This document shows positions 1 to 10,254 of a stretch of DNA of 15,450 bases, piece by piece; the stretch's first letter is position 1, and every line of letters starts with the position of its first letter. Both the position numbers and the translations under genes were made by a program. Source of the DNA: an uncultured Aquincola sp. (lineage in GTDB: Bacteria > Pseudomonadota > Gammaproteobacteria > Burkholderiales > Burkholderiaceae); NCBI GenBank assembly GCA_937883885.1, contig CAKZXL010000249.1, positions 1 through 15,450 on the forward strand, read 5' to 3'. The notes under the pieces were generated by a model, which searched no databases, had not been told where the DNA came from, and saw only the letters and a list, made by a program, of their open reading frames with translations.

Positions 1-276
1 CGCGGCTGGCAGCAGGTGCTGACCGAAGCGCGCCTGCAGCAGGGCATCCAGCCCGGCATGCCGGTGGACCAGTTGCTGCGCGAGTTCGGCCGCCCGGCCG
101 AAAAGCGCTCGGGCGGGCGCCAGGGCGGCGAGGTGTGGTCGTACCGCTACGATGCCTGGGGTTGCTTCTGGTGGCAGGTCTCCGTCACCGGCAGCGGACC
201 GGACGCGCAGGTGCGCGACGCCGGGCCCAACACCGACCCGATGTGCGACACGGGCAACGACAGCAAACCCTCATGA
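1..276 (+). CDS. BamE/SmpA-OmlA-like domain protein, C-terminal part (5' end outside window)
   Basis: The reading frame is open from base 1 and the start lies upstream, so 91 C-terminal residues are visible. The segment GIQPGMPVDQLLREFGRP, followed by a Trp-x-Tyr (WSYRY), matches the usual core of the SmpA/OmlA (BamE-like) fold: a helix with a G-M-x(3)-V/L pattern, a L-G-x-P-like turn, then a strand containing Trp and Tyr. Members are typically small outer-membrane lipoproteins, some of which help beta-barrel assembly; the signal peptide that would show this is outside the window. A GTG at 16 could be mistaken for a start, but coding continues upstream of it. The stop codon overlaps the ATG of the next gene (ATGA), so the two are probably co-transcribed. 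Assignment to true BamE, rather than a BamE-like paralogue, is not supported. Confidence 0.62.
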   Translation, partial: RGWQQVLTEARLQQGIQPGMPVDQLLREFGRPAEKRSGGRQGGEVWSYRYDAWGCFWWQVSVTGSGPDAQVRDAGPNTDPMCDTGNDSKPS

Positions 277-623
277 CGATCACGCTCTACGGCATTCCCA
301 ACTGCGACACGGTGAAGAAGGCGCGCGCCTGGCTCGATGGCCGGGGCGTGGCCTACCAGTTCCACGACTTCAAGAAGGCGGGCGTGCCTCAGGCCGGCTT
401 GCAGCGCTGGCTGGCCGCCGCCGGCTGGCAGACGCTGCTCAACCGCAAGGGCACCACCTGGCGCAAGCTGGACGAAGCCACCCAGGCCGCCGCGGCCGAC
501 GAAGCCGGCGCCGCCGCGCTGATGCAGGCCCAGCCCAGCGTGATCAAGCGCCCGGTGGTGGAGTGGGCCGATGGTGCAGTGACGGTGGGCTTCGACGCAG
601 CCGACTGGGGCGGCCGGGTCTGA
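273..623 (+). CDS. ArsC/Spx-family reductase, YffB-like
   Basis: A 116-residue protein of the thioredoxin-fold ArsC/Spx/YffB family. The N-terminus MTITLYGIPNCDTVKKARAW is the classic family opening, with the active-site Cys at residue 11 in an N-C-D-T context, as in YffB-type proteins. Near the C-terminus, PSVIKRPVVE supplies the conserved Arg next to a cis-Pro-like position. The length equals that of typical YffB homologues. ATG at 273 overlaps the previous stop (ATGA) and no clear Shine-Dalgarno sequence is visible, so translation is probably coupled to the upstream gene. Despite the family name, YffB-type proteins are not shown to be arsenate reductases, and no ars genes are nearby. A glutathione-linked thiol reductase role is the usual inference. 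The gene converges on the FIST gene with an 18-nt gap and no obvious hairpin. Confidence 0.88.
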   Translation: MTITLYGIPNCDTVKKARAWLDGRGVAYQFHDFKKAGVPQAGLQRWLAAAGWQTLLNRKGTTWRKLDEATQAAAADEAGAAALMQAQPSVIKRPVVEWADGAVTVGFDAADWGGRV

Positions 624-641
624 ACCCCTGTCAGGCCCCTA

Positions 642-1856
642 TCAGGCTTCTGCCAGCGCGGTGAAGGCCTGCGTCTGGTGGTGCAGCTGCACCTCGCCGG
701 GTGCCGCGCCGGCCGCCAGTTCACCCAGCGAATGAAAGCCCACCGCCGGTAGCGCGTCGCGGCTCAGGCTCAGCGGCCAGGGCATCGCGGGCGGGGCGTC
801 GGCCATGGCGCCCTCGGCGCTTGGCATGGCCAGCTGGTCCAGGCAGCCGACCGACAGCAGCAGATGGCGTGCGCCCGGGGGCAGGGCTTGCACCGCCCGT
901 TCGGCCGCCTCGCGGGTGCTGGCCACCAAGTCGGCCGCTTGCCGCTGCATCACCTGCACCCGGCTGCCTTCGGCCAGGCTGGTGGCCAGCAGCAGCGCGC
1001 CGCGGTGTTCGTCCACGGTGAGCACGCTGCGGATGGTGGGCGCGTGGCCGTCCGCCACGGTCAGGGCCAGCGGGTGCAGCAGCGCCGCTGCGGGCAGTCG
1101 GCCTGCCGCCGGGCCCAGGTGGCTGCGGTAAACGTCCAGTGCGGGCCGGCCGTCCAGCTCATACACCACCGACCCGTGCGCGCGGGTGATGAGGTGCGCC
1201 ATGCCCATCGGCTGCCAACCGGCCGCATGGCCCTGGCCCACATGCAGGCGCGGGCCGTACAGGCCCACCACGCAGGCGCGGCCGGGCGCCGGCAGTCGGC
1301 CGTCGCAGCCGTACACCCAGGCCGGCCCGGTGGCGCCGCGGTCGCCAGCCAGGCCACCGGTGATGCGTGCCGCCAGCGGCAAGCCGCCGCGCAGGCCACG
1401 CAGCAGGGCTTCGCCGTCCACCCCCTGGCCATCGGACAGCAGCAGCGCCAGCCGCAGCGGCCCTTGACGGTCCAGCGCAGCGGTGGCGGCCTGGCGGCCC
1501 TGGCGCCACATGGGCACGGCCGGCAGCTGGGCCGCCAGCGCGGCACCCATCAGACCGCTGTCGCGGCGCTGGCGCACCTCCACCGCGGCGCCGTGCAGGT
1601 GCGTGTCCTCGAAACGGATGATGGCCGCGGTGAGCGCGCCGGTGCGCCAGCCGCAGGCGCCGGGCACCGGCCCGGACGAGCAGCCCGCATGCACCGCCTG
1701 CGCGAAGCGATCGGCCAGCTCCAGGAAGGGCGCCGGCTCATCGACGAAGGCACTGTCGCCGAACACCAGCACCAGCGTCTGGGGGCTGTCGAGCGCCGCC
1801 GGCAGCGGTGGAAACCAGCCGGTGTTGCGGCGGTAGATGGACAGGCTGATCTGCAT
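642..1856 (-). CDS. Stand-alone FIST (FIST_N plus FIST_C) sensory protein
   Basis: A 404-residue soluble protein consisting only of FIST domains. FIST_N covers roughly residues 25-220, with the GCSS motif at 58-61 and the I-R-F-E strand near 80-83. GGLAGD (167-172) and VVGLYGP (196-202) are typical of the end of this domain. FIST_C begins around VYELDGRPALDVY (231-243) and ends with GFHSLGEL (373-380) and the LHHQT signature (about 391-395). FIST domains are intracellular small-ligand sensors, usually found with GGDEF, histidine kinase or methyl-accepting partners. No output domain is attached here. The ATG at 1856 is preceded by a purine-rich GGGAAAGGG stretch. The gene lies 88 nt downstream of acnA on the same strand, with a strong hairpin between them. 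The ligand is not predictable from sequence. Confidence 0.85.
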   Translation of the reverse strand: MQISLSIYRRNTGWFPPLPAALDSPQTLVLVFGDSAFVDEPAPFLELADRFAQAVHAGCSSGPVPGACGWRTGALTAAIIRFEDTHLHGAAVEVRQRRDSGLMGAALAAQLPAVPMWRQGRQAATAALDRQGPLRLALLLSDGQGVDGEALLRGLRGGLPLAARITGGLAGDRGATGPAWVYGCDGRLPAPGRACVVGLYGPRLHVGQGHAAGWQPMGMAHLITRAHGSVVYELDGRPALDVYRSHLGPAAGRLPAAALLHPLALTVADGHAPTIRSVLTVDEHRGALLLATSLAEGSRVQVMQRQAADLVASTREAAERAVQALPPGARHLLLSVGCLDQLAMPSAEGAMADAPPAMPWPLSLSRDALPAVGFHSLGELAAGAAPGEVQLHHQTQAFTALAEA

Positions 1857-1888
1857 GGCGGGCCCTTTCCCAAGGTGCCGCCATCATG

Positions 1889-1927
1889 GATCTGCCACCG
1901 CCGATGAATCGGCGGAAATGGCAGATC
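1889..1927. repeat. Long bulged inverted repeat between acnA and the FIST gene
   Basis: The arms GATCTGCCA (1889-1897) and TGGCAGATC (1919-1927) are perfect complements. Inside them CCGCCGAT (1898-1905) and ATCGGCGG (1908-1915) pair as well. An unpaired AAA (1916-1918) on one side makes a bulge, and the practical loop is about six bases (ATGAAT). It sits 17 nt past the acnA stop and 32 nt before the FIST start. It may terminate or stabilise the 3' end of the acnA message, or act as an operator or leader structure for the FIST gene. No T-run follows it in the direction of transcription, so it is not a standard intrinsic terminator. Confidence 0.8.
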
Positions 1928-1944
1928 AAATCATTACTATCAAT

Positions 1945-4680
<2,736 letters not shown>

Positions 4681-4809
4681 GTACTGACTCCGCGTTGGAT
4701 GACCGATCGATTGTGCCGACTGAGCAGGTCAAAGGTTGTGCTGGCGCGCAATAGTTCTCTTGCGCTGCGGCCCTTGGCGGCCGAAAGCCAGGGCAGGAGG
4801 GCTCACGCC
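4681..4809. promoter_or_regulatory. Divergent intergenic region between acnA and the ligase operon
   Basis: This 129-nt gap must hold promoters for acnA (leftward) and for the ligase-amidase-sbcB run (rightward). On the minus strand a TTGACC hexamer (complement of 4727-4732) resembles a sigma-70 -35 box, but no good -10 hexamer is seen 16-18 bases away. Shine-Dalgarno sequences for both genes are clear: complement of 4688-4691 for acnA, and 4795-4800 for the ligase. The palindromic GATCGATT-like stretch near 4704-4712 is too short to call an operator. Confidence 0.4.
4795..4800 (+). promoter_or_regulatory. Ribosome binding site of the ligase gene
   Basis: AGGAGG lies nine bases before the ATG at 4810 and fixes that ATG as the start. 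The protein then opens with a basic, twin-arginine-like exported leader, which supports the choice. Confidence 0.7.
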
Positions 4810-5662
4810 ATGCCGCATGTTCCAAGCAGGACCCGTCGCCGCTTGGTGGCGGCCACGCTCGTTTCCTTCATCCCGCTGCCGCGCATCGCGCGGGCGTCGG
4901 CATCACGTGGCTGGCTGCTGGCCCGCGAGTTCGGGCCCGACGACGACCCCGCGGGCTACCTGGTGAGCGAAAAGTACGACGGCGTGCGCGCCCAGTGGGA
5001 CGGGCAAGTCCTGCGCCTGCGTGGCGGCGGCGCCGGCCGACTTTCTGGCCCACCTGCCCGCCACGCCGCTGGATGGCGAGCTGTGGATGGGGCGCGGCCG
5101 CTTCGACGCCGCCTCGGCCGCGGTGCGGCGCGAGCGGCCCGATGCGGCCGAGTGGCAGGCGCTGCGCTACATGGTGTTCGAGCTGCCCGGCGCGCCAGGC
5201 CCGTTCAGCGAGCGGGCGCAGGCCATCGCGCGCCTGGTGGCCGCCGCCGGCCATCCGCAGCTGGTGGCCGTGGCGCACAGCCCGGTGGCCGACCGCGTGG
5301 CGCTGATGCATCGGCTGCAGCAGGTGGTGTCCACCGGCGGCGAAGGCCTGGCGCTGCACCGGGCCGATGCGCCTTACGCCACTGGCCGCGGCGACGTGCT
5401 GCTCAAGCTCAAGCCCCAGCAGGACGCCGAGGCCGAGGTCATCGGCCACCTGCCCGGCCGTGGCCGCCATGCCGGCCGGCTGGGTGCGCTGCGGGTGCGC
5501 ACCGAAGCAGGCGTGGTGTTTGACATCGGCACCGGCTTCACCGATGCGCAGCGCGAGGCGCCGCCGCCGCCGGGCAGCTGGGTCACCTTCCGCTACCGCG
5601 GCCTCACCGCCCAGGGGGTGCCGCGCTTTGCCAGCTTCCTGCGGCTGCATGAGGGGGCGTGA
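4810..5662 (+). pseudogene. Lig E-type exported ATP-dependent DNA ligase, broken by a frameshift near 5020-5032
   Basis: The two halves lie in different frames: the first from ATG 4810, the second readable from about 5021 to the stop at 5662. The first half has an export leader with a twin-arginine-like SRTRRRLVAA and a hydrophobic stretch, then nucleotidyltransferase motif I (SEKYDGVR, AMP-accepting Lys55) and the conserved RGG. The second half resumes at APADF and carries PLDGELWMGRG, RYMVFELP (motif III region), EGLALHRADAPY (motif IV), LLKLKP (motif V), and an OB-fold end with GSWVTFRYRGLTAQGVPRF. In Lig E proteins about four residues separate RGG from the A-P pair. Here one base remains, implying an 11-bp loss. 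Lig E ligases are minimal, exported enzymes that seal nicks with ATP. As written, neither half could do so alone. The defect may be real decay or an assembly error in GC-rich sequence. The stop overlaps the next start (TGATG). Confidence 0.83.
5651..5657 (+). promoter_or_regulatory. Ribosome binding site deciding the amidase start
   Basis: GAGGGGG lies at the end of the ligase gene, four bases before ATG 5662. The alternative amidase ATG at 5683 has no purine-rich stretch at the right distance, so 5662 is preferred on this evidence. Seven residues are at stake. Confidence 0.5.
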
Positions 5663-7053
5663 TGTGCGGCAAACTGCCCGCCATGACGACCGAACAAGCT
5701 GCGCTGCCGCGCATCGCCACGCTGCGCGCACAGATCGCCCGCGGCACGTTGACCCATGAAGCCTTGGTGGCCCAGGCGCTGGAAGGCGCCGCCGCCCCCG
5801 CCGCGCGACATGTGTTCACCCGCCTGTATGCCGATGCCGCGCTGGCCGCCGCCCGCCATGCCGATGCGGCGCTGAAGGCCGGTGTGCAGCTGCCGCCGCT
5901 GGCGGGCCTGCCGGTCAGCATCAAGGATCTTTACGACGTGGCGGGCGAACCCACGCTGGCCGGCTCCATCGCCTGCCGCGACGACGCGCCGGCCGCGGCC
6001 GATGCGCCGGTGGTGGCGCGGCTGCGCACCCAAGGCGCGGCGCTGGTGGGCAAGACCAACATGACCGAGTTCGCGTTCTCGGGCGTGGGCATCAACCCCC
6101 ACCACGGCACGCCGGCCAATGCGGCCGATGCCAGCGTGCCGCGCATCCCGGGCGGCTCGTCATCGGGCGCGGCGGTGTCGGTGGCGCTGGGGCTGTCGGT
6201 GGCGGGCCTGGGCTCGGACACCGGCGGCAGCATCCGCATTCCGGCGGCGCTCAACGGCCTGGTCGGCTTCAAGAACACGCAGGCGCGGGTGCCGCGCATC
6301 GGTGCGTTTGAACTCTCGCGCACGCTGGACACGGTGTGCGCGATGGCCCGCTGCGTGGACGACTGCCTGACGGTGGATGCCGCCATCGCCGACACCCCCT
6401 TGGCCGTGCGCCGCCGGCCCGCGGCGGGCCTGCGCCTGGCGCTGCCGCAAACCTTGGTGCTGGACCAGCTGGACGCCACCGTGGCCCGCGCCCTCGAGCG
6501 CAGCCTCAGCCGCCTGTCGGCCGCGGGCGCGCAGATCGTGCCGCTGCCGCTGACCGAGCTGGCCGAGATCAGCACGCTGAATGCGCCGGGCGGCTTCTCG
6601 TCGGTGGAGGCCTTTGCGGTGCACCGCCAGCGCCTGGCCCAGCGCCGCGCCGAGTTCGACCCGCGCGTGGCCGCCCGCATCGCGCTGGGCGAGGCAGTGA
6701 GCGCGGCCGACTACATCGGCCTGCACGACCGGCGCCGCGGCTGGATCGCGCGGGTGGAGGCTCAGTTCCAGGGCTTCGATGCGCTGCTGTGCCCCACGGT
6801 GCCGATGGTGGCGCCGCCCATCGCCGAGCTGCAAGCGTCTGACGAGGCCTTCTTCAAGGCCAACGGCCTGCTGCTGCGCAATACCTTCGCCATCAACTAT
6901 CTCGATGGCTGTGCCTTCAGCCTGCCTTGCCAGGCGCCCGATGAGCTGCCGGTGGGGCTGATGCTGGCGTCGGTGCACGGCGACGATGCGCGCCTGGCCG
7001 CGGTGGCGCTGGCGGTGGAAGCGGTGCTGCAAGCCGGGGAGGGCGCACGATGA
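5662..7053 (+). CDS. Amidase signature family hydrolase
   Basis: A 463-residue cytoplasmic amidase (about 456 if the ATG at 5683 is used). The Ser-cisSer-Lys triad is visible: Lys88 in PVSIKDLYDV, the cis-Ser at 166 in the GGSSSG loop, and the nucleophile Ser190 in DTGGSIRIP. The 24-residue spacing between the two serines is normal for the family, as is GKTNMTEFAFSGVG (GatA/FAAH-like). The C-terminal part, with LLCPTVPMVAPPI and the N-Y-L-D-G-C-A-F-S-L-P segment, is also standard. Such enzymes hydrolyse amide bonds of varied small molecules, and the substrate cannot be read from sequence. The absence of gatC and gatB neighbours argues against tRNA-dependent amidotransferase. It overlaps the ligase stop (TGATG) and the sbcB start (ATGA), so it belongs to the same transcript. 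Confidence 0.92.
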   Translation: MCGKLPAMTTEQAALPRIATLRAQIARGTLTHEALVAQALEGAAAPAARHVFTRLYADAALAAARHADAALKAGVQLPPLAGLPVSIKDLYDVAGEPTLAGSIACRDDAPAAADAPVVARLRTQGAALVGKTNMTEFAFSGVGINPHHGTPANAADASVPRIPGGSSSGAAVSVALGLSVAGLGSDTGGSIRIPAALNGLVGFKNTQARVPRIGAFELSRTLDTVCAMARCVDDCLTVDAAIADTPLAVRRRPAAGLRLALPQTLVLDQLDATVARALERSLSRLSAAGAQIVPLPLTELAEISTLNAPGGFSSVEAFAVHRQRLAQRRAEFDPRVAARIALGEAVSAADYIGLHDRRRGWIARVEAQFQGFDALLCPTVPMVAPPIAELQASDEAFFKANGLLLRNTFAINYLDGCAFSLPCQAPDELPVGLMLASVHGDDARLAAVALAVEAVLQAGEGAR

Positions 7054-8483
7054 GCTTCTTCTGGCACGACTACGAAACCTTCGGCATTTCGCCGCGGCGC
7101 GATCGGCCTTCGCAGTTCGCCGGTGTGCGCACCGACGACGAGCTCAACGAGATCGACGACCCGGTGATGCTGTACTGCGCGCCGGCGCCCGACTACCTGC
7201 CCAGCCCCGAGAGCTGCCTGCTCACCGGCATCCTGCCGCAGACCTGCCTGGAGCGTGGCCTGCCCGAGCATGCGTTCGCCGACGCCATCGAGCAGCAGCT
7301 GGCGCGGCCAGACACCATCGGCGTGGGCTACAACTCCATCCGCTTCGACGACGAGGTGACGCGCCACCTGTTCTGGCGCAACCTGATCGACCCCTACGGC
7401 CGTGAATGGCAGAACGGCTGCGGCCGCTGGGACCTGCTGGACGTGGTGCGCGCCTGCTGGGCGCTGCGGCCCGAAGGCATCGAATGGCCCACGCACCCCG
7501 ACGGCCGAGCCTCCTTCAAGCTGGAGCACCTGACCGCCGCCAACGGCTTGGCGCACGAGGCCGCGCACGATGCGCTGTCCGACGTGCGGGCCACCGTGGC
7601 GCTGGCGCGGCTGCTGCGCCAGCGCCAGCCGCGGCTGTGGGACTTCTGCCTCAAGCTGCGCCGCAAGGATGCGGTGATCGCCGAGATCGAAAGCGCCCAG
7701 CGCCAGGGCCGGCCTTTGCTGCACCTGAGCGGCATGTACGGCCCCGAGCGCGGCTGCATGGCGCTGGTGTGGCCGCTGGCGCCGCACCCCAAGAACAAGA
7801 ACGAGCTGATCGTCTGGGACCTGGCGCAGCACCCGGGCGAGCTGTTCCAGCTCAATGCCGCCACCATCCGCGAGCGCATGTTCACCCGCAGCGAAGACCT
7901 GCCCGAAGGCGTGACGCGGCTGCCGGTCAAGACCATCCACCTGAACAAGAGCCCCGTGGTGGTGGGCAACCTGAAGACGCTGACCCCCGCGGTGCTCCAG
8001 CGCTGGAACCTGGACCTGGACCAGGCCCTCCGCCATGCCGAGGTGGCCGCAGGCGGCGTGGGCGCATTGGCCGGCGTGTGGGCCGAGGTGTTCGAGCGTG
8101 CGCCGCCGGCCGAGGCGCCCGACGTCGACGAAGACCTGTACGGCGGCTTCATCGGCAACGAAGACCGGCGCACGCTGCAGCGGCTGCGCGGCCTGTCGCC
8201 CGACGCGATGGCGGGCAAGCGCCCGGCCTTTGCCGACGAGCGGCTGGAAGAGCTGTTCTTCCGCTTCCGCGCCCGCAACTTCCCGCACACGCTGGACGAG
8301 GCCGAGCAGGCCCGCTGGCAGCAGCACTGCGTGGCCCGCCTGCACCACGGCGCGGGCGGTGCGCTGTCGCTCACTGCCTTCTTCGAGCAGATCGACACCC
8401 TGGGCGAAACCGCCGACGAGCGCGGCCAGGACATCCTGGGCGCGCTGTACGACTACGCGGAGCAGATCGCGCCGGAGTTGTAG
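7050..8483 (+). CDS. sbcB: Exodeoxyribonuclease I
   Basis: A 477-residue single-strand-specific 3'-to-5' DNA exonuclease acting in mismatch repair and recombination. The N-terminal DEDDh exonuclease domain opens with FFWHDYETFG (Asp7 and Glu9 bind metal) and continues with RDRPSQFAGVRTD, as in E. coli SbcB. A central YNSIRFDDEVTR supplies the next acidic residue, and EAAHDALSDVRATVALARLL supplies the His and final Asp. SFKLEHLTAANGL is another SbcB signature, followed by the SH3-like and helical C-terminal regions. Length matches the family. The start is set by GGGGAGGG (7036-7043), six bases upstream of an ATG that overlaps the amidase stop. No terminator hairpin is seen before the next gene. 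Confidence 0.96.
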   Translation: MSFFWHDYETFGISPRRDRPSQFAGVRTDDELNEIDDPVMLYCAPAPDYLPSPESCLLTGILPQTCLERGLPEHAFADAIEQQLARPDTIGVGYNSIRFDDEVTRHLFWRNLIDPYGREWQNGCGRWDLLDVVRACWALRPEGIEWPTHPDGRASFKLEHLTAANGLAHEAAHDALSDVRATVALARLLRQRQPRLWDFCLKLRRKDAVIAEIESAQRQGRPLLHLSGMYGPERGCMALVWPLAPHPKNKNELIVWDLAQHPGELFQLNAATIRERMFTRSEDLPEGVTRLPVKTIHLNKSPVVVGNLKTLTPAVLQRWNLDLDQALRHAEVAAGGVGALAGVWAEVFERAPPAEAPDVDEDLYGGFIGNEDRRTLQRLRGLSPDAMAGKRPAFADERLEELFFRFRARNFPHTLDEAEQARWQQHCVARLHHGAGGALSLTAFFEQIDTLGETADERGQDILGALYDYAEQIAPEL

Positions 8484-8574
8484 TCGTCCAGCTTGCGCCG
8501 GCCAGCGGCGGGTCGTCACGGCACTGTCACCGCAGCTGCGTAATGTCGCAGTGATTGATAAAGGTGATCAGTCC
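8484..8574 (+). promoter_or_regulatory. Leader region of the histidine phosphatase gene
   Basis: A 91-nt gap with a small perfect inverted repeat, CTGCG (8536-8540) and CGCAG (8547-8551), flanking TAATGT, which could serve as a weak -10 box. AAGGTGA (8561-8567) lies seven bases before ATG 8575 and decides that start over the in-frame ATG at 8590. No good -35 box is seen. The gene may also receive read-through from sbcB. Confidence 0.4.
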
Positions 8575-10176
8575 ATGCTGACTTATGCGATGAACAGTTC
8601 CAGGGTGGCGACGGCGGCCGTGCTGGCGGGGGGGTTGTGTGGGGTCTGCGCTTGCGCGGATTCCGACGATGCCGGCACACCGCAGGCCTTCTACCAGACC
8701 AAAACGCCCTACGCGCCGCAGCAGGACGCGGCCACGTACGAGGCGCCGCCCAGCGGCTTTGCCGCGGTGTACACCGAGCTGCTCGCGCGCCACGGCTCGC
8801 GCGGGCTGTCCAGCCTCAAGTACGACCTGGCCGTCTACAACATGTGGAAGAAGGCCCAGGACGATGGCGCACTGACCCCGCTGGGGGCGCAGCTGGGCCC
8901 CGACGTGCTGAAGATCATGAAGGCCAACTTCCTGCTGGGCTACGGCGTCAGCGGCATCAGCACGCCCGGCTACGGCAATGAAACGCAGCTGGGCATCACC
9001 GAACACACGCAACTGGCGCAGCGCCTGCTGAGCCGGCAGTCTGCGCTGTTCCAGGCTGCGGCCAGCGCGGCCAGCACGGCGCCGCGCCAGATCGTGGTGG
9101 TGACCTCGGGCGTGGACCGGGCGGTGGACAGTGGCGCCTTCTTCGTCAGATCGATGCTGGCCAGCCAGTCGGCGCTGGCCCCGCTGGTGACCTATCCGCC
9201 TGCGCCCTCGCCGTACCCGGAAGGCGGCTCCGCCGTCGCCCAGCCCGCCGGCACCAACCGCTTCCTGCTGTATTTCCACAAGCTGGTGGCCAAGACCGAC
9301 GCGGTCACGAACACGGCCAATCCGCTGTACACCACCTACCAGGACAGCCAGGCCTTCCAGAAGTGGCTGAGCGATCCTGACCTGGCTGCCAAGCAGGCGG
9401 CCATCCAGGCCGATGCCGCAGCGCAGGCGGCGGGCCGGGTGGTGCTGGAGAGGCTGTTCACCAAAGCCTTCGTCGACAAGATCGCGGCCGGCACCTACAG
9501 CTTCTACAACACCGGCAGCATGACCTTCGCCAGTGACGACGGCAAGTTCACCAGCACCCTCACCGGTGACGGCAAGACGGGCATCACCGATCTGTCCAGC
9601 GGCGGCTCCTTGATCTATGAGCTGTACGCCATCGCCCCGGCGATGAAGGCCGAAGCCGCGGTCGACTTCACCGTGTACATGCCGCAGGAGCAGGCCCGCT
9701 ACTTCGCCTACATGCAGGATGCGTCCGACTTCTACAAGATGGGCCCGAGCATCCAGGAAAAGGGTGACGTCACCTGGCGCATGGCGCAGATCCTGGAGGA
9801 CGACTTCTTCAATGAGGTGGACGCCATCGCCCGCGGCGACCTCGGCCACGTGGCCAAGCTGCGCTTCGCGCACGCCGAGATCGTGGTGCCGTTTGCCTCG
9901 CGCATGGGCCTGAAGAACGTGCTGCAGCAGCAGCCCCTGGCCACGATGTACAGCTACGACAACAACCCCTGGCGGGGCGAATACGTGTCGCCGATGGCGG
10001 CCAACATGCAATGGGACGTGGTGCGTGACGCCAAGGGCACCCTGCTGGTGAAGATGCTCTACAACGAGAAGGAAACCGACTTCAAGGCCGATTGCGACGG
10101 CGCCCGCTACGCCGCCGGCAGCCATTACTACGACTACGGCAAGCTCAAGGCGTGCTACGGCCACAACGCCAGCTGA
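8575..10176 (+). CDS. Exported MINPP-like histidine acid phosphatase (probable lipoprotein)
   Basis: A 533-residue protein with an N-terminal signal sequence (hydrophobic residues about 11-25) ending at V-C-A-C, so Cys27 could be lipidated. Branch 2 histidine phosphatase features follow: A-R-H-G-S-R-G (catalytic His73), VVVTSGVDRAVDSGAFF with Arg182 in the second phosphate-binding position, and FAHAEIVVPF with H433-A-E435. The HAE proton-donor motif is the mark of multiple inositol-polyphosphate phosphatases (MINPP); phytases of the AppA type use HD. MINPPs remove phosphates from inositol hexakisphosphate and related compounds, here presumably in the periplasm or on the outer membrane. The first motif is RHGSRGL and lacks the usual Pro. 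Substrate is inferred from family only. The gene stands alone and ends at a terminator shared with acnB. Confidence 0.85.
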   Translation: MLTYAMNSSRVATAAVLAGGLCGVCACADSDDAGTPQAFYQTKTPYAPQQDAATYEAPPSGFAAVYTELLARHGSRGLSSLKYDLAVYNMWKKAQDDGALTPLGAQLGPDVLKIMKANFLLGYGVSGISTPGYGNETQLGITEHTQLAQRLLSRQSALFQAAASAASTAPRQIVVVTSGVDRAVDSGAFFVRSMLASQSALAPLVTYPPAPSPYPEGGSAVAQPAGTNRFLLYFHKLVAKTDAVTNTANPLYTTYQDSQAFQKWLSDPDLAAKQAAIQADAAAQAAGRVVLERLFTKAFVDKIAAGTYSFYNTGSMTFASDDGKFTSTLTGDGKTGITDLSSGGSLIYELYAIAPAMKAEAAVDFTVYMPQEQARYFAYMQDASDFYKMGPSIQEKGDVTWRMAQILEDDFFNEVDAIARGDLGHVAKLRFAHAEIVVPFASRMGLKNVLQQQPLATMYSYDNNPWRGEYVSPMAANMQWDVVRDAKGTLLVKMLYNEKETDFKADCDGARYAAGSHYYDYGKLKACYGHNAS

Positions 10177-10209
10177 GGATGCGGCGGCGCCAGTCCCCCG
10201 CACCATGAA

Positions 10210-10236
10210 AAAAGGCCCGCACGATGCGGGCCTTTT
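10210..10236. terminator. Bidirectional intrinsic terminator between the phosphatase gene and acnB
   Basis: A perfect 12-bp stem, AAAAGGCCCGCA (10210-10221) and TGCGGGCCTTTT (10225-10236), closes a CGA loop. A-rich and T-rich ends on both sides give a U-tract in both directions, suiting the convergent genes. It lies 33 nt past the phosphatase stop and 18 nt past the acnB stop. Confidence 0.95.
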
Positions 10237-10254
10237 GCCGGGGGCGTGCCTGGA

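Noticed and set aside
5018..5035. Programmed ribosomal frameshift joining the two ligase halves.
   Set aside because: No slippery heptamer or downstream stimulatory structure of the usual kind is seen, and joining the frames here would still omit about four family residues. A deletion explains both facts.
8524..8541. A possible Pho box upstream of the phosphatase gene, from a CTGTCAC half-site at 8524-8530.
   Set aside because: The second half-site at the required 11-base spacing does not match, so one half-site alone is not enough.
8527..10206. Long minus-strand open frame opposite the phosphatase gene.
   Set aside because: No recognisable domain and shadow-type composition; the plus-strand phosphatase explains the region.
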